A stretch of DNA of 64,000 nt from Eulemur rufifrons (Eukaryota > Chordata > Mammalia > Primates > Lemuridae), in the NCBI RefSeq assembly GCF_041146395.1, contig NC_090999.1, positions 73,289,001 to 73,353,000 on the forward strand, given 5' to 3'. The notes beneath the pieces were generated by a model. That model had not been told where the DNA came from. It worked only from the letters and a program-made list of their open reading frames with translations, and ran no database searches. The translations under genes were made by a program, and so were the position numbers. The stretch's first letter is position 1, and every line of letters begins with the position of its first letter. Below, piece by piece: positions 11,441-22,400 of the stretch.

Positions 11441-12119
11441 TACTTTCTCCAACAGATACAATTTACCAATTCTGGAACATTGGGGCTAGAGGCAGCATGT
11501 TAGCCCATTAAGAACTAAATACACTATGTCTCTAACATCACAGGTTGAAAAATCCAACAAGATCAGAAAGAAATGAAAGGTAATAACAAAAAGAAGTGAA
11601 AATTTGTTTTTAATAAAGCACACTAGTGAAATGGATATAGACTTCAGATTCTTCAATTAACAACTATTAATATGATAATGATAAGATGAGCTTATGTGGA
11701 ATGAGGAATCTCCTCCAAGTTCAAAATGAAAAAAAATGTTGGGCAAATAGATTTCACAAAAACTTTTTTTGGGAAGAATACAGAACAGGGGTGGTGATAA
11801 GAAAATTCAGGTTGGGGGGTGGGGGACAGCTATGAGGAGAGGAGAACCCTGGCCAGCTAGGAGATGGTCTACAAGACCGGAATGATTTTGCCTCTAAGAA
11901 ATACAAAGCTATTTGGTTTTTTAGTAGAATAAAAGTGCCATCTGAAAAGGAAAATTGTTTTGGAATGTTTTGATAATGAACCTAGCGGTTCAAATTCAAC
12001 ACATTTAGAATTTGGGGGTTTATTTAGTAACTGTGTCACTAGAGTTGAGTCGGGATTAGTTATAAGCTCACTCATTCTACACTTGGAATAATGAGTGGAA
12101 ACACTAGAAGAAAGTTTCC
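11441..12119. other. non-coding, nothing recognised
   Basis: No gene. A G-rich run lies at 11812-11827, but it has only two long G tracts, so it does not make a convincing four-tract quadruplex. Confidence 0.5.
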
Positions 12120-12660
12120 CTCTTTTGGCCTTTTATAAACTTAAAACATTTAAATCAGCCAAGCAAAAAAACTGCTCTGAATGCCTAAATGGCAAAAGAA
12201 CACCTAGAAGGTAATCAATGCTAAACAAAAAAAAAATGGACTCGGTAGGATTCAGACTGCTCTTTATGCTCTTAGTCATCCGTTTTATCCGGCTACCAGA
12301 TAGAGAGTGGGAACTCGGCGACACTGCAACGAGAGGTCATTTTCAGCCCACAGAACCTCCTCATTAAGTTTCAATTATGTTGCCAGTTTGTAAAATCGTG
12401 CAGTTTTTCCATATTTCTTACATTCCTAACACATGTAGGTGGTTAATGTCTCTCCACATATGTTTCACAGCGGGGTCTGAACTATTAGAACACTTTCTGC
12501 TAAAGTTCTTTTTCAACAGAGCGTGTAAATGTGATCCCCGATGGGTGGTGCTTCTTCAGACCTGATAAGAATCACTGACTCAGCCACTACACCAAGCAAG
12601 GAGAAGGGTAGCGGAAGACTTGCTTATTAAGTCTCGTTGGCAGCGCATAAAGACAGATAG
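12120..12660. promoter_or_regulatory. CpG-enriched unique segment, candidate regulatory element
   Basis: Thirteen CpG dinucleotides lie between about 12240 and 12650, for example in 'actcggtagg', 'catccgttttatccggc', 'ggcgacactgcaacgagag' and 'gcagcgcat'. The next kilobase has only about four. I recognise no repeat here. It may be a regulatory element kept free of methylation-driven decay, or a recent insertion of an element I do not know. Several short open frames on both strands have no recognisable product. Confidence 0.3.
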
Positions 12661-12707
12661 ACCACACATAATGCTCCATGCTATGTGCTATGCTCACTTC
12701 AAAAACC

Positions 12708-12772
12708 CAGGTAGGTAGATAGATAGGTAGGTAAGTAGATAGATAGACAGACAGACAGACAGATGATAGATC
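12708..12772. repeat. (TAGG/TAGA/CAGA)n tetranucleotide microsatellite
   Basis: A tetranucleotide array changing from TAGG/TAGA units to CAGA units, then 'tgatagat'. Imperfect but clearly tandem. Confidence 0.9.
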
Positions 12773-13164
12773 TTGAAACTGCCTTCTAGATGTTTAGTGC
12801 AATGAAACATTCAGTGAGCTGACCTAAATACTACCTAGATGACTCCTATAACATAAGTACTTATGAGAATTACCTGGATTTGTCAAAATAAGAACTATGC
12901 TGCAGAAATTAAATATTTTTAGTAAAATTACTCTTAGAAAATTGCCCAGTTTATCGGATTTCCCATTCAACTAAGATACACTAATACATCTGGAACTTCA
13001 TTCTAATTTTGAATATGAAAAAAAATCTATCTAGGTATAAGGAACTTAAACAAGTATAATTTTGTAAGTCATACATTTTAGTCTAAGTAGACCAAAGTCA
13101 CATAAAATAAGATATTCTGCAATATTTAACAAAAATGGTTTTTGAAATTTTCTAGAGTTCGAGG
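12773..13164. other. non-coding, nothing recognised
   Basis: AT-rich DNA with no assignable feature. Confidence 0.5.
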
Positions 13165-13330
13165 CCTATATATTTTTACTTGCTATCTCATTTGATTCTC
13201 TCAAGAATTCTGCTGAAAGTAAATAGAGCAGATAGTCTAATGTTTATTTTGCAAATGGGAAATTGAGGTTTGAGTTACCAACAGGATTATACAGTCAGAA
13301 CATAGTTCATAGTTGCCTTTACTGACTAGA
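13165..13330 (-). repeat. MIR-family SINE
   Basis: Reverse-complement MIR-like sequence with 'atctcatttgattctctcaa', 'ttgcaaatgggaaattgagg' and a decayed 'acagtcagaac' block. Confidence 0.6.
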
Positions 13331-14654
13331 GCTTTGATATGATGATATATTCTGCCATAAAGTTTGTTTTCTCGACTGCAGGTCACAGGATACTGTGATA
13401 CTGTTTTTTCTATTTTCCTCTTTTAATTCCCTTCCAATAGCTAGGCAAGTTCTAAACTTCCGGAGAGCTTAGACTCACATCCACAGTCTGCAAAAGTTTA
13501 TTGTTTAATAAAAAATAAACAAAAAAGGAAAGTTTTGAGGACTGTGATTAAGAGTGTACCACTTAGTGACCCCATAGAAAACAGATGGCAAAACTCAATA
13601 GAGAATAATTATAATTCTAGGAGGCTATATTTACAAGATTTTGCAAAAGTATAGATTAGTGAAAAATAAGCAAGTGTACAGTGATCAGGTGTTTATCGTC
13701 CCTATCTCTTGAAGAAAGAGTGTGGAGGATATGTCCCTTGCCTTTGCTGTGCTCTACATGATCTCCTGCCAGGGCTACCTTATTGGTTGAATACTTGAAG
13801 GCACTGAATATATTAATGTGATCAGGACAGGATGGCCTTTGGTTCGGGAGAGAAACACGGAGAGTGGATTTAGAAGAGTAAAAGGAGTAACGGAGAAGAC
13901 TTTGATCTTCGATGAGAGCTTTATTTGAATGAGTAGACTACTTAGAATACTTTTCCCAATGTTAGAAAATCCTATCCCTTCTCTACATCCTTCCTCTTGG
14001 TAGAGGCATCAATTCATAGTAATTTATGTAATTAAGCATAACTTGTGCCCATACACACGTACATTATCATCTGATTCCAAGAATGGGAAGTGGAAATGTC
14101 TCGGTAATTAACCTACCATTTCACCTGTCACGTAAATGTAAGTCACATTATATGTGAGTGCACATGGCGGGCCTACAACTAGAGCTTCCAGAAATATAGT
14201 AACAAAAGTCAAGATGCTTCTAAGAATCAGGCAAATAACATATGTGAGTGAATGATATTGGGTTTAATAAAACATACATTTTATTCTAGTATTTTAAAAT
14301 GTGAAGATTTTTTTCTCTTTCATTTGTTCAGATTTGATAGGGATATGGCTCTTACTTTATTTCTTCATTTTATTTTTATTTGAAAGAAGAAAATGAACAC
14401 AACAACAACAAAGGAAAACACACAAAACTTCAGCAACCCAGTAATAATCAAGTCGTGCTCAAGAGAATTTGTGGTATCTTTTGGCCGCCAGCTAGCTCCT
14501 GAAATCACTGGATCATTTTTCCCAGGTCAGGTGAGACAAACAATTCTGTTAGTAAGTTACAGGGGTGCAGCAACTAGGGGCGGGCAGAAAGATCTAGTTT
14601 TTGCTAAATCTATGCTGAGGAAGTCACTAAAGCGTATTTCTTTGTGTTTGTCAC
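13331..14654. other. non-coding, nothing recognised
   Basis: No gene supported. An ATG-initiated frame (14393-14782, 129 codons) opens here, but it runs into the LTR-like repeat at 14655 and has no recognisable domain. The part 14440-14650 is less AT-rich than its surroundings. Confidence 0.5.
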
Positions 14655-15560
14655 AAGCTGTGTATCAGTTATCTATTGACACAGTAGTATTGCCTAACAT
14701 ACCACACACAACTCAGAGGCATTTAATAAATATTTATGTCTGGCACGTTCCAATGACTTTTGCTGACCTAGGCTTGGGTTAACTATAATTGTTCATGCCT
14801 CTGTGTGGTAGCTTGCTCTTTGAAGTGTCTGCACATTGGTTCTGATAATTTTGACAGGGTTCACTCACATATTTGGGGCCTAAGAGGTTATCAGCTCATC
14901 TAAGATGATCTCAGTTGGGTTGACTGGGGAAAGTCAGCCCTGTTTCACATCTATCTTCCAACAGATGACAATGAGCAGGTTCTCCTGGTAAAAGGCGGAG
15001 CAAAAGGAAGAGTCAGTCTCTCTGTGTAAGCACTTCTCATGTTTCTGAATGTGTTACATTCACTAATATCCTATGGGCCAAAACAAATCACATGTCTTAA
15101 CAGAGTCAGAGTGGGAAGACACCAAAGACTCAGATGGCAATGGGAACATGCTGTATAAGATTTAAAGATTCTTTCTGTGGCAGAACACAACACAGTAACC
15201 CTCCTCCGATCAATGAGAGGCAAAACTCTTTGTAACTTAGACCCCCAAATGCCAAGCAGGGCCATAGAGGGGGTTGTACTCAGGAAAGAGTAGCAGCAAG
15301 CTGAAGCTGTAGGGAGCAAGGCTCCTGCATAGCAAGCTGAGTGGGTGCGATTAGCAAAGTTTTATGGACTGCTGGTGGATTGACTCATCTGAATAATTGT
15401 TAGGGTTCTAGGGAGTAGGGGTTATCTCCAGTTATCTAATGTCTGCCCCTGGGGTGATTTACGGCTGGTTCCCAGTGGCCCAAGAGTATGAGAGCCAGAT
15501 AAGGAAAGCGATTAGTGTGTAGACTTGAGTCAGGCCCTCAAAACTAGGTCAAGACTGAAT
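14655..15560. mobile_element. probable old LTR-retroelement remnant
   Basis: The start 'gtatcagttatctattga' and later 'atcctatgggccaaaacaaa' resemble a widespread mammalian LTR family whose name I cannot fix. The right part (15360-15560), with 'ggggttatctccagttatc', 'cccctggggtgattt' and 'tgagagccagataagg', also has a retroelement-like composition. Family and orientation are uncertain, and the two halves may be different elements. Confidence 0.4.
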
Positions 15561-16085
15561 TTAAAAAACAAAATAAAACAAAAGCTATATAACATGGATC
15601 CAAGGAGACATGAAAAATCAGAGAAATATTTTATTTCTATCACACAATAGAAATTTAGATATATCCTGACTAGTTTCAAATTCCTATTAAATTAAATTAA
15701 AATTCACATCCACTTTTATCTCATCACATGCAAAAAAGTTTTATATGTGTTTTAACTTTCAAGATTGTATTAATTTAGCATGTAGTCTAATGATCACAAA
15801 GAATCTTCGTTCAACTACACGTTAAACCTAAAAACTTTGGGTCTCTAGGAGAGATTTTCCTAGAATTGTATTCCCACTATTACCTTAAAGCATTCTTATG
15901 AGAATTTGAATTCCCATGAATTTTCACATTAGAAAGAGTACAACAATCAGTCATTGTTAATGCCTGATATGTCTGGTTATTTCTGATTGAATAACCATAC
16001 ACTTACTTTTGCTAATTATCAGTGTCTTGTACGCTCTGTTATCACAAGTAAGCATTCCAAGTTCAATAATCTTTTGAGGAATGAT
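15561..16085. other. non-coding, nothing recognised
   Basis: AT-rich spacer with no gene or repeat assignment. Confidence 0.5.
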
Positions 16086-16165
16086 TCTCTAAACTGGCAT
16101 GGTTAAATGTACCACTGTAAATTCATCTCTAAACCAGCATGGTTAAATGTATCACTGTAAATTCA
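16086..16165. repeat. tandem duplication, two 40-bp units
   Basis: Units 16086-16125 and 16126-16165 are both exactly 40 bp and match at 37 of 40 positions. Both begin 'tctctaaac' and end 'cactgtaaattca'. They are directly adjacent with no spacer. Confidence 0.95.
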
Positions 16166-16237
16166 CCATGCCCCTCCTGAGGAGCCCTGACTATGTAATA
16201 CTAGGTCTTCCCCAGCGCCAAGTCAAGGCTTGCCTAT

Positions 16238-16387
16238 TGCTACAGTCTGAATGGGTCCCCCAAAACTCATGTGTTGGAAATATAATTCCCAATGCAACAG
16301 TGTTGGGAGGTCGGGCCTAGTGGGAGGTGTTTAGATCATGAGGGCTCCATGTTCATGAATTGATTAATGTTACTGTAAGAAAGGGAT
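16238..16387 (+). mobile_element. MaLR LTR fragment (MST/MLT1 type)
   Basis: 5' part of an LTR: 'tgctacagtctgaatgg', 'caaaactcatgtgttgg', 'caatgcaacagtgttggg', 'tgggaggtgtttagatcatg'. It stops abruptly where Tigger1-like sequence starts. Confidence 0.8.
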
Positions 16388-16666
16388 CAGTCAGCAGCCA
16401 TCAACTTCAAGGCAAGACCCTCCACCAGCAAAAAGATTATGATTCGCTGAAGGCTCAGATAATTGCTAGCATATTTTAGCAATAAAGTGTTTTTAATTGA
16501 AATATGTACATTGTATTTTTAGACATAAGGCTGTTATATATAATAGACTATATAATACAGTATAAACATATTTTTATGCACTCAGAAACAAAAAAACATT
16601 GTGTCACTCATTTTATTGTGATATTCACTTTATTTTAGTGGTCTGGATATCACCATAGTATGCCTG
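16388..16666 (+). mobile_element. Tigger1-type DNA transposon, 3' end
   Basis: Contains the transposase C-terminal coding end and 3' terminus of a pogo-like Tigger element: 'gcaagaccctccaccagc', 'aaagattatgattcgctg', 'aaggctcagataattgctag', 'agcaataaagtgttttt'. The terminal inverted repeat ends 'gtatgcctg', followed by TA. Only the 3' end survives and the coding part is non-functional. Confidence 0.85.
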
Positions 16667-16689
16667 TACTTTTTATCTCTTTTCCAACA

Positions 16690-19030
16690 TTATTTTAATA
16701 GCTTAAAGCATTTTATTACTATGCAATGCCACTCTTTATTACTTGCTTTTTCCTGAAGTCTAGTTTTGTAATATTATAATAATATGTATAACCACTCAAA
16801 TTTTCTTATGATTCATTTTTCATACATACATCCCTTTAATTTTAACCTATCCATATCATATTTGACTTTCTTATGAACACGTTTTAGAATTATGTTATGT
16901 TATATTATATTTATAATTATGTTATATTATGTTTTTCATTCTGGTGTTTTTAAATGGTATATTTAGATTTTTGCTGGTTTTCTCTATTTAATTTTTTAAC
17001 CTTTTATTTTGAAATCATTATATACCCACAAGAGTTGCAAAAATGTGACAGAGATGTTTTATATACCCACCACTTAGCTTTGCTCAGTAGTGGCATTTTA
17101 CGGAATTATAGTGCACCACCAAAACCAGGAAACTGATTGACCCAATACTATTAATTAGACTACAGATCACTGTTAGAAAGAACAAATATGTACATGCAAC
17201 TACTTTTTCCCATATTTTTGTGAATAACTTTATGACATCATATCACATGTATAGATCATATAATCACCACCATAATCAAATAAAGGTACTGTAGCATCAC
17301 TAGGAAGGAATTCTATCACAGTGCCCTTTATAATCATACATTTCATCCCCTTCTCTAACCTCTAGAAACTGCTTATGTGTTCTCCATAGTTTAAATTTTG
17401 TCATTTTAAGAATGTTATATAAATAGAATTATATAGTATGGAAGGATTCTTGAATTCATCAAAATGCCCTTAAGATCCATGTGATTTGCAAGTATTTCCT
17501 ACTAGCTAATGGCTTGTCATTTTCACCCTCTAAACAGAATTTTTGAAAGAGCAGAAGTCCCTAATTTTGATAAAATTCAACTTTTTTTTTCTTTTATGGA
17601 TACTACTTTGTAGTCAATTCTAAGAATATTTTTACCTAGCCATAGATCATGAAGATTTTCTCTAATATTTCTAAAAGTTTAATAATTTTATATTATGCAT
17701 TTATATAAGAGATGAGGTTTAGGTTGAGGTTCACTTTTTACCATCAATATTCAGTTGTTTATCATTTGTTGAAAAAATTTTTCTTTCTTCATTATCATAT
17801 CTTTTGCAATTTTGTCTAAAGTTAGTCTTTGTATATTTTTGTAGATATATTTCTAGGTTCTCGTTTCTGTTCCACTGACGCATATGTCTGTCTTTCTGCC
17901 AAAGCCATACTCTGAGGATTAATGTAGCTTCTTTATCAAAATTATTTTAATACTTGATTCCTTTGTCATATAAATTATAGGATAAGCTTTTCTGTATCTA
18001 TTAAAATATCTTGGAATTTTGATAAGAAAAGGGTTGAATTTATACATCAATTTGGAGAGAATTGCAATCTTTACTATGCTGAGCACTGAATTCACGAACA
18101 CAGTATGTCTCTCCCATTACTTACATCTTTTTAAAAATTTTCCCTAATCAGAGTTTTGTGGTCTCCAGCATACAAAACCTGCTCATGGTTTCTTATAATT
18201 ATACCTAAATATTTTATCATTGGAGCAATTGTAAATTTCTTCTTTTAGTTTGATTTCCACATGGTCATAGCTAGTATAAAAAATAATATTTTTTTTCTTA
18301 AGTGTTGATTTTATATCACATGGCCTTGCTAAATTTCCTTAATTGTCCTAGGAGAGATTTATATATATCTTGGGATTTTCTATGTGGGCTAGAATGTCAT
18401 ATGCTCATAGAGTGGCTTTATTTCCCAATCTGTACCTTTTTATTTCTTTTTATTTTGTTATTGCACTGCTAGGCCTTAGTACTATGTTAAATAAGGGTGA
18501 CATCAGTAGACATCCTTCTCTTGTTTCAACTTCAGGTGGAAAGCATTCAGACTTTCATCATTAAGTATTATGTGAGCTTTAGGTTTGTATTAGATGTCTT
18601 GATTAGGCTAAGGAATTTTCTTTTATTCACAGTTTGCTTAAGTTTTTTTTTAAACCAGGAATAAATATTGGATTTAGTCAAATGATTTTTCTGCATTTGT
18701 AGATATAATTGTAATTGTCTTCTTTAGTCTATTAAGAGGTTAATTACATTGATTCATTTTCAAATATTGAAAATGACTAACTTTCTAGAATAAACTCTAC
18801 TTGATAATGGTAAGTATCTATACCTATATCTAAATATATCTATCTCTGTGCTAGTTACCTAACTAGCTAGATATAATTCACTAATATATTATGGAAAATT
18901 TGTATCTATATTTAGGGGGGATACTGGTCTCTGTATTTCTTTTATTTTTTCCTTTCGTAATTATTCTTGTCTCATTTTTCTATGAGCCTAATGCTGGCCT
19001 TATGAGTATTATTATAATATATTAGAGCCA
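16690..19030 (-). mobile_element. L1 LINE, long antisense copy (L1M/L1ME type)
   Basis: From 16975 the 3' UTR reads antisense ('tattttgaaatcattata', 'aaaaccaggaaactgattga', 'gaatgttatataaatagaa'). ORF2 follows to about 19030 ('ccagcatacaaaacctgc', 'cctaaatattttatcattgg', 'ctaatgctggccttatga'). The piece 16690-16970 looks like a separate antisense L1 scrap from further 5' in ORF2. Frames are broken many times. Confidence 0.75.
18850..18867. repeat. near-perfect palindrome
   Basis: Arms of 8 bp, 'gctagtta' and 'taactagc', around a 2-bp CC centre. Within the antisense L1, so probably coincidental. Confidence 0.8.
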
Positions 19031-19249
19031 TAACATTCCACTTATTAATATAGTGCTATATTTCAGACTTTTGAGTATGTTGTTAATACTCTTTTTTCCT
19101 GAGGTATGTATCTACAAGGGACAGATTTAAAATATTTTATAAAAGAAATGTAAAAAGAAAGGAAAAGAAGCAATATTCACCTATGATAGGAGAAATATAT
19201 TATATAAGTCAGACAATCATTTTGAAAGAGTCTATCAAGAATTGCAATG
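19031..19249. other. non-coding, nothing recognised
   Basis: AT-rich spacer after the L1. Confidence 0.4.
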
Positions 19250-19790
19250 GGTTTGAGATTTTTTCCAGCTTGCAGTCTAAGAAGTTACTCTGACACTGTT
19301 TCATAGTGATGGCAGAAGGTTCAAGACTCCCATTTCAGTGACAAAAGTCTCTTTCATTCATAACTACAGCAGCAGCCAGAATATCAGCATTTTTTATGTC
19401 AGTTCTCTGAACTCAAATTCCCACAGGGAGATGTAAAATGGGCCAGGTGACACATGCACATGCACTGGGTCACATTATTGGAGAGAAATTTTGAGCTCGG
19501 AGAACTCAGTCTTTGAGAATGAATAGCAAGCATGCCTTACCTATTGCTCTGGAAGTATATGCTGTCTCTATCTATCAAGTTTGGCTACAGTTCAAATTTC
19601 TTTGAAAACATAATTTAGGCAAAAGGTAGTCAATACCTCCACTTTCCAAATATACGAAAACAACAGATCCATGGAAAATTGTCTCCCAACAGAGGACTTC
19701 CCATGTTGTTTTTTTTCCTGCCCCTATAACCTATAAATATAAAGGGCCAATTCTAGAAGACCTGTATAATAAGGCATTATGTGTAATGAA
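19250..19790. mobile_element. possible ancient LTR remnant
   Basis: Less AT-rich block with phrases typical of an old LTR: 'tgatggcagaaggttcaaga', 'atgtaaaatgggccagg', 'gaaattttgagctcgga', and a TATA-like 'ataacctataaatataaagg' near the right end. I could not place it in a family. Confidence 0.35.
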
Positions 19791-19923
19791 GACTCTGCAA
19801 TTGACCTATGATATGTATGAAAGATATTTAATAGTGGATGGTAAAGGGAGAATGAAAGAATAGTAGTATAGATAGTATAGATTGTCCCCTTTTAGATGTG
19901 TAGAATTTTGTGGGGAAAGGAGG

Positions 19924-19924
<1 letters not shown>

Positions 19925-19958
<34 letters not shown>

Positions 19959-20065
19959 AGAGAGTGAGAGGAAGAAAGGGGGAGGAGAAGAGGGAGGGAG
20001 GGACAGAAAGAGGCAGAGAAACAAGGAGACAGAAAGACAGAGAGGAGAGAGAGAGCAAGAAAGCA
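19925..20065. repeat. polypurine (GA)n-rich tract
   Basis: About 140 bp that is nearly all purine on the plus strand. It begins with about 14 GA units and continues as mixed GGGA/GAAA/GACA with few pyrimidine interruptions. The Leu-Ser-rich minus-strand open frames over it are low-complexity artefacts. Confidence 0.9.
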
Positions 20066-20599
20066 AAATGTAAGACCTGACCAATTGGAGTTTTGAGTGT
20101 TACATTAATATTTAGCAGGGCACCTAGAAACCCAGTAGAAAAGAAATTTGTAGTATGAACAAAGGAACTCATATATATCATGACAAAGACTCCAATTCTT
20201 TATGCTTTGAGATTTCAAGTCTCACACTATCCTCCTTTGTGGGTTCCCTGCTGGAGGCTGAGTGAGAAGACAATTTAAGAAATGCATATTTTCACCTAGA
20301 ATGATAAAGCAGTATCTAAAAAGACAGTTTTTATTGGACTGAATTGTTAGATTATAGTTTTGGTATTTATTTTTCTTTTGATAATGATATATGGGGCCCA
20401 GAGATGAACTGTAGCTTCACTAAAACAATTATTTCTCTGCATAACAGATCTCTGAGAAGAGAAATAACATATTAAATTAGTTAATCAAACTTCTAATTAA
20501 AACATTCTTTTATTAAACATTTACTGACAACCTTGGGCTTGATGCCATAATTATATTTAGTCAGATTTCAATTCTTACAGATTATATAAATAGTTTATT
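20066..20599. other. non-coding, nothing recognised
   Basis: No gene or repeat assigned. Confidence 0.5.
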
Positions 20600-21534
20600 C
20601 TTCCATTTAGTTTTTTAATATTTTATAAATATTTTGTGATTGTCAGTGTATAGATTGTACATATTTATTATTAAATTTATCTCTAAATATTTCATGGTTT
20701 TGATGTTATTTTAAATATTATATTTACAGTTTTACTTTCTGATTGTTCATTGCTAATATATAGAAATAGAATTGGTTTTATTTTTTATCTTGTTCTAGTG
20801 TCCTGTGACCTTGTTATCTCAGTTAATAGTTCTCTTAGCTATTTTTTGTTGTTACTACTGGGGTGGATTCCATAGGATTTTCTACATAGATGATCATGTC
20901 CATCTATAAATAAATACAATTTTATTTCTTCCTTCCTAATCCATGTGCATTTTATTTCTTTTAAATCTATTGAGTCATAGTGGGCTTTTTTTGGTTTTGT
21001 TTTTGTTCCAAAATATTGTGTATCTTGGTATATGTTCCATGTGTGCTTATAAAAATCTACAACTCAGCAACTCCATAAGGTGTAGTTTTCTATAAATTTC
21101 AATAAGATCAATTTAAGATCACAACTATTTGGTTTACAAGTTTTTTCCCCCACTGACTTTCTGTTAATTATCATATAATTTATGGAGAAAAGAGGTGTTG
21201 AAATAGCTAACTGTAATTATGGATTTGTGTATTTTTCCTATTAGCATTCTTCATTGTTTGCTTCATGTATTTTAAAGCTCTCTTATTAGGTTTATTAAGA
21301 TTATGATAGCTCATGTAATGAAATTATTATGGCCTCTAGACAAATTGACTACTTTGTCATTATACAATACCTTTCTTCATCCCTAGTAATATTTTTTGCC
21401 TTGTCTGTTATTAATATATGCACTCTAGATTTTTTTTAAATTAGTGCTAGTATGGCATGTATTTTTCTATCTCTTTTATTTTTAATCTATCTATGGCTTT
21501 ATACTTAGTTTCTTGTATATAGCACATGGTTGGG
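20600..21534 (-). mobile_element. L1 LINE ORF2 fragment, left piece of split copy
   Basis: Antisense ORF2, for example 'gttcattgctaatatataga', 'gatgatcatgtccatctat', 'tttaataatttat'-type AT-rich spacers, and 'ttcttgtatatagcacatgg' at the right edge. Sequence typical of the same L1 region resumes after the MLT1 LTR at 22023. Confidence 0.8.
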
Positions 21535-22022
21535 TGCAGTGGTTTTAAAACATGACCATAAATTATTTAACATTCCTTTTTTAATAATTGGAGTCTACTC
21601 TCTTCTTCTTTAGTGTAGGCTGGACTTAGTGACTCATTTTTTAACAAATTGAATAAGGCAGATTTGGTGATGTGACTTTAGAAACGAGATCATAAAAAGC
21701 ACTGAAGCTTCATTCTTGCTATCTCTAAGATAGCTCATTCTGGGGAAGTTACTTGCTTTGTCACAAGGACATTCAGGCAGCATGGTGGAATAAGTTATAT
21801 AGTGAAGACTTGAGGCATCTTGCCAGCAAGTGGATCTTCCAGCACCTGTCAAACTTTTCAGGTGATAGTACTGGTCAACAAATTAATTGCAGCCTAACAA
21901 GAGACCATGCACTAGTACCTCCCAGATTTCTGACTCTCAGAAAATGTGTGAGTTAATACAGTTCTTGTTTTAACATGCTAAATTTGGGACTAATTTGCTA
22001 TACAGCAATACATACTAAAGCA
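21535..22022 (+). mobile_element. MLT1-class MaLR solo LTR inserted in L1
   Basis: LTR blocks 'gcagtggttttaaaacatg', 'gctggacttagtgactca', 'gctcattctggggaagtta', 'cacaaggacattcaggcag', 'gtggatcttccagcacc' and 'aagagaccatgca', with the end 'gctatacagcaatacatact'. The flanks 'ttggg' (21530-21534) and 'taagg' (22023-22027) may be a decayed 5-bp duplication. Removing the LTR rejoins recognisable L1 text. Confidence 0.8.
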
Positions 22023-22400
22023 TAAGGTCTTGCTATTTTATCCAACCTAATAATCTTTGTCATTAATTGGTTTGTTTGGACCACTAGCATTTAGTGTGAT
22101 CATTGGTAAGATCAGGCTTAAATCTACCACATTGCTATTTGTGGTCTCTGCTTCCCATCTGTTCTAATCTATAAATGTGATATATCTATTTATTTAGATC
22201 TTATTTCATTTCTCTTAGCAATATTTTCTAGTTGCCAGTTTAGAAGTTTCCAATATCTTCAATAAATTTATTTCTAAACAGTATATGGATTTTGATAATT
22301 GAAAATATTATTTTTAAATTGCATTTTTCAATTGTTTGCTGTTGGTATACAAAGAAAACAATTGATTTTTGTGTCTTGACCATATATATACTGATATCTC
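22023..22400 (-). mobile_element. L1 LINE fragment, right piece of split copy
   Basis: Resumes with 'ggtcttgctattttatcc' and continues 'gtgatcattggtaagatcag' and 'aaatctaccacattgctat'. A second L1 scrap (about 22310-22385, 'caattgatttttgtgtcttg') overlaps in consensus with 20730-20790. This right part may therefore include an additional rearranged piece. Confidence 0.75.

Noticed and set aside
11812..11827. G-quadruplex candidate
   Set aside because: Only two long G runs on the strand.
12240..12310. Possible tRNA or small nuclear RNA gene
   Set aside because: No A/B boxes, no cloverleaf and no match to U-RNA or 7SK sequences that I recognise.
14393..14782. 129-codon ATG frame considered as a possible small gene
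   Set aside because: No domain, no splice or promoter context, and the last third lies in LTR-like sequence.
19806..20181. Two overlapping minus-strand open frames with long Leu-Ser runs
   Set aside because: They are translations of the polypurine/polypyrimidine tract; simple repeats lack stops by composition.
21525..21545. 'ggttgggtgcagtggtttt' read as an Alu start
   Set aside because: It is the junction of L1 text and the MLT1 LTR; no Alu body follows.
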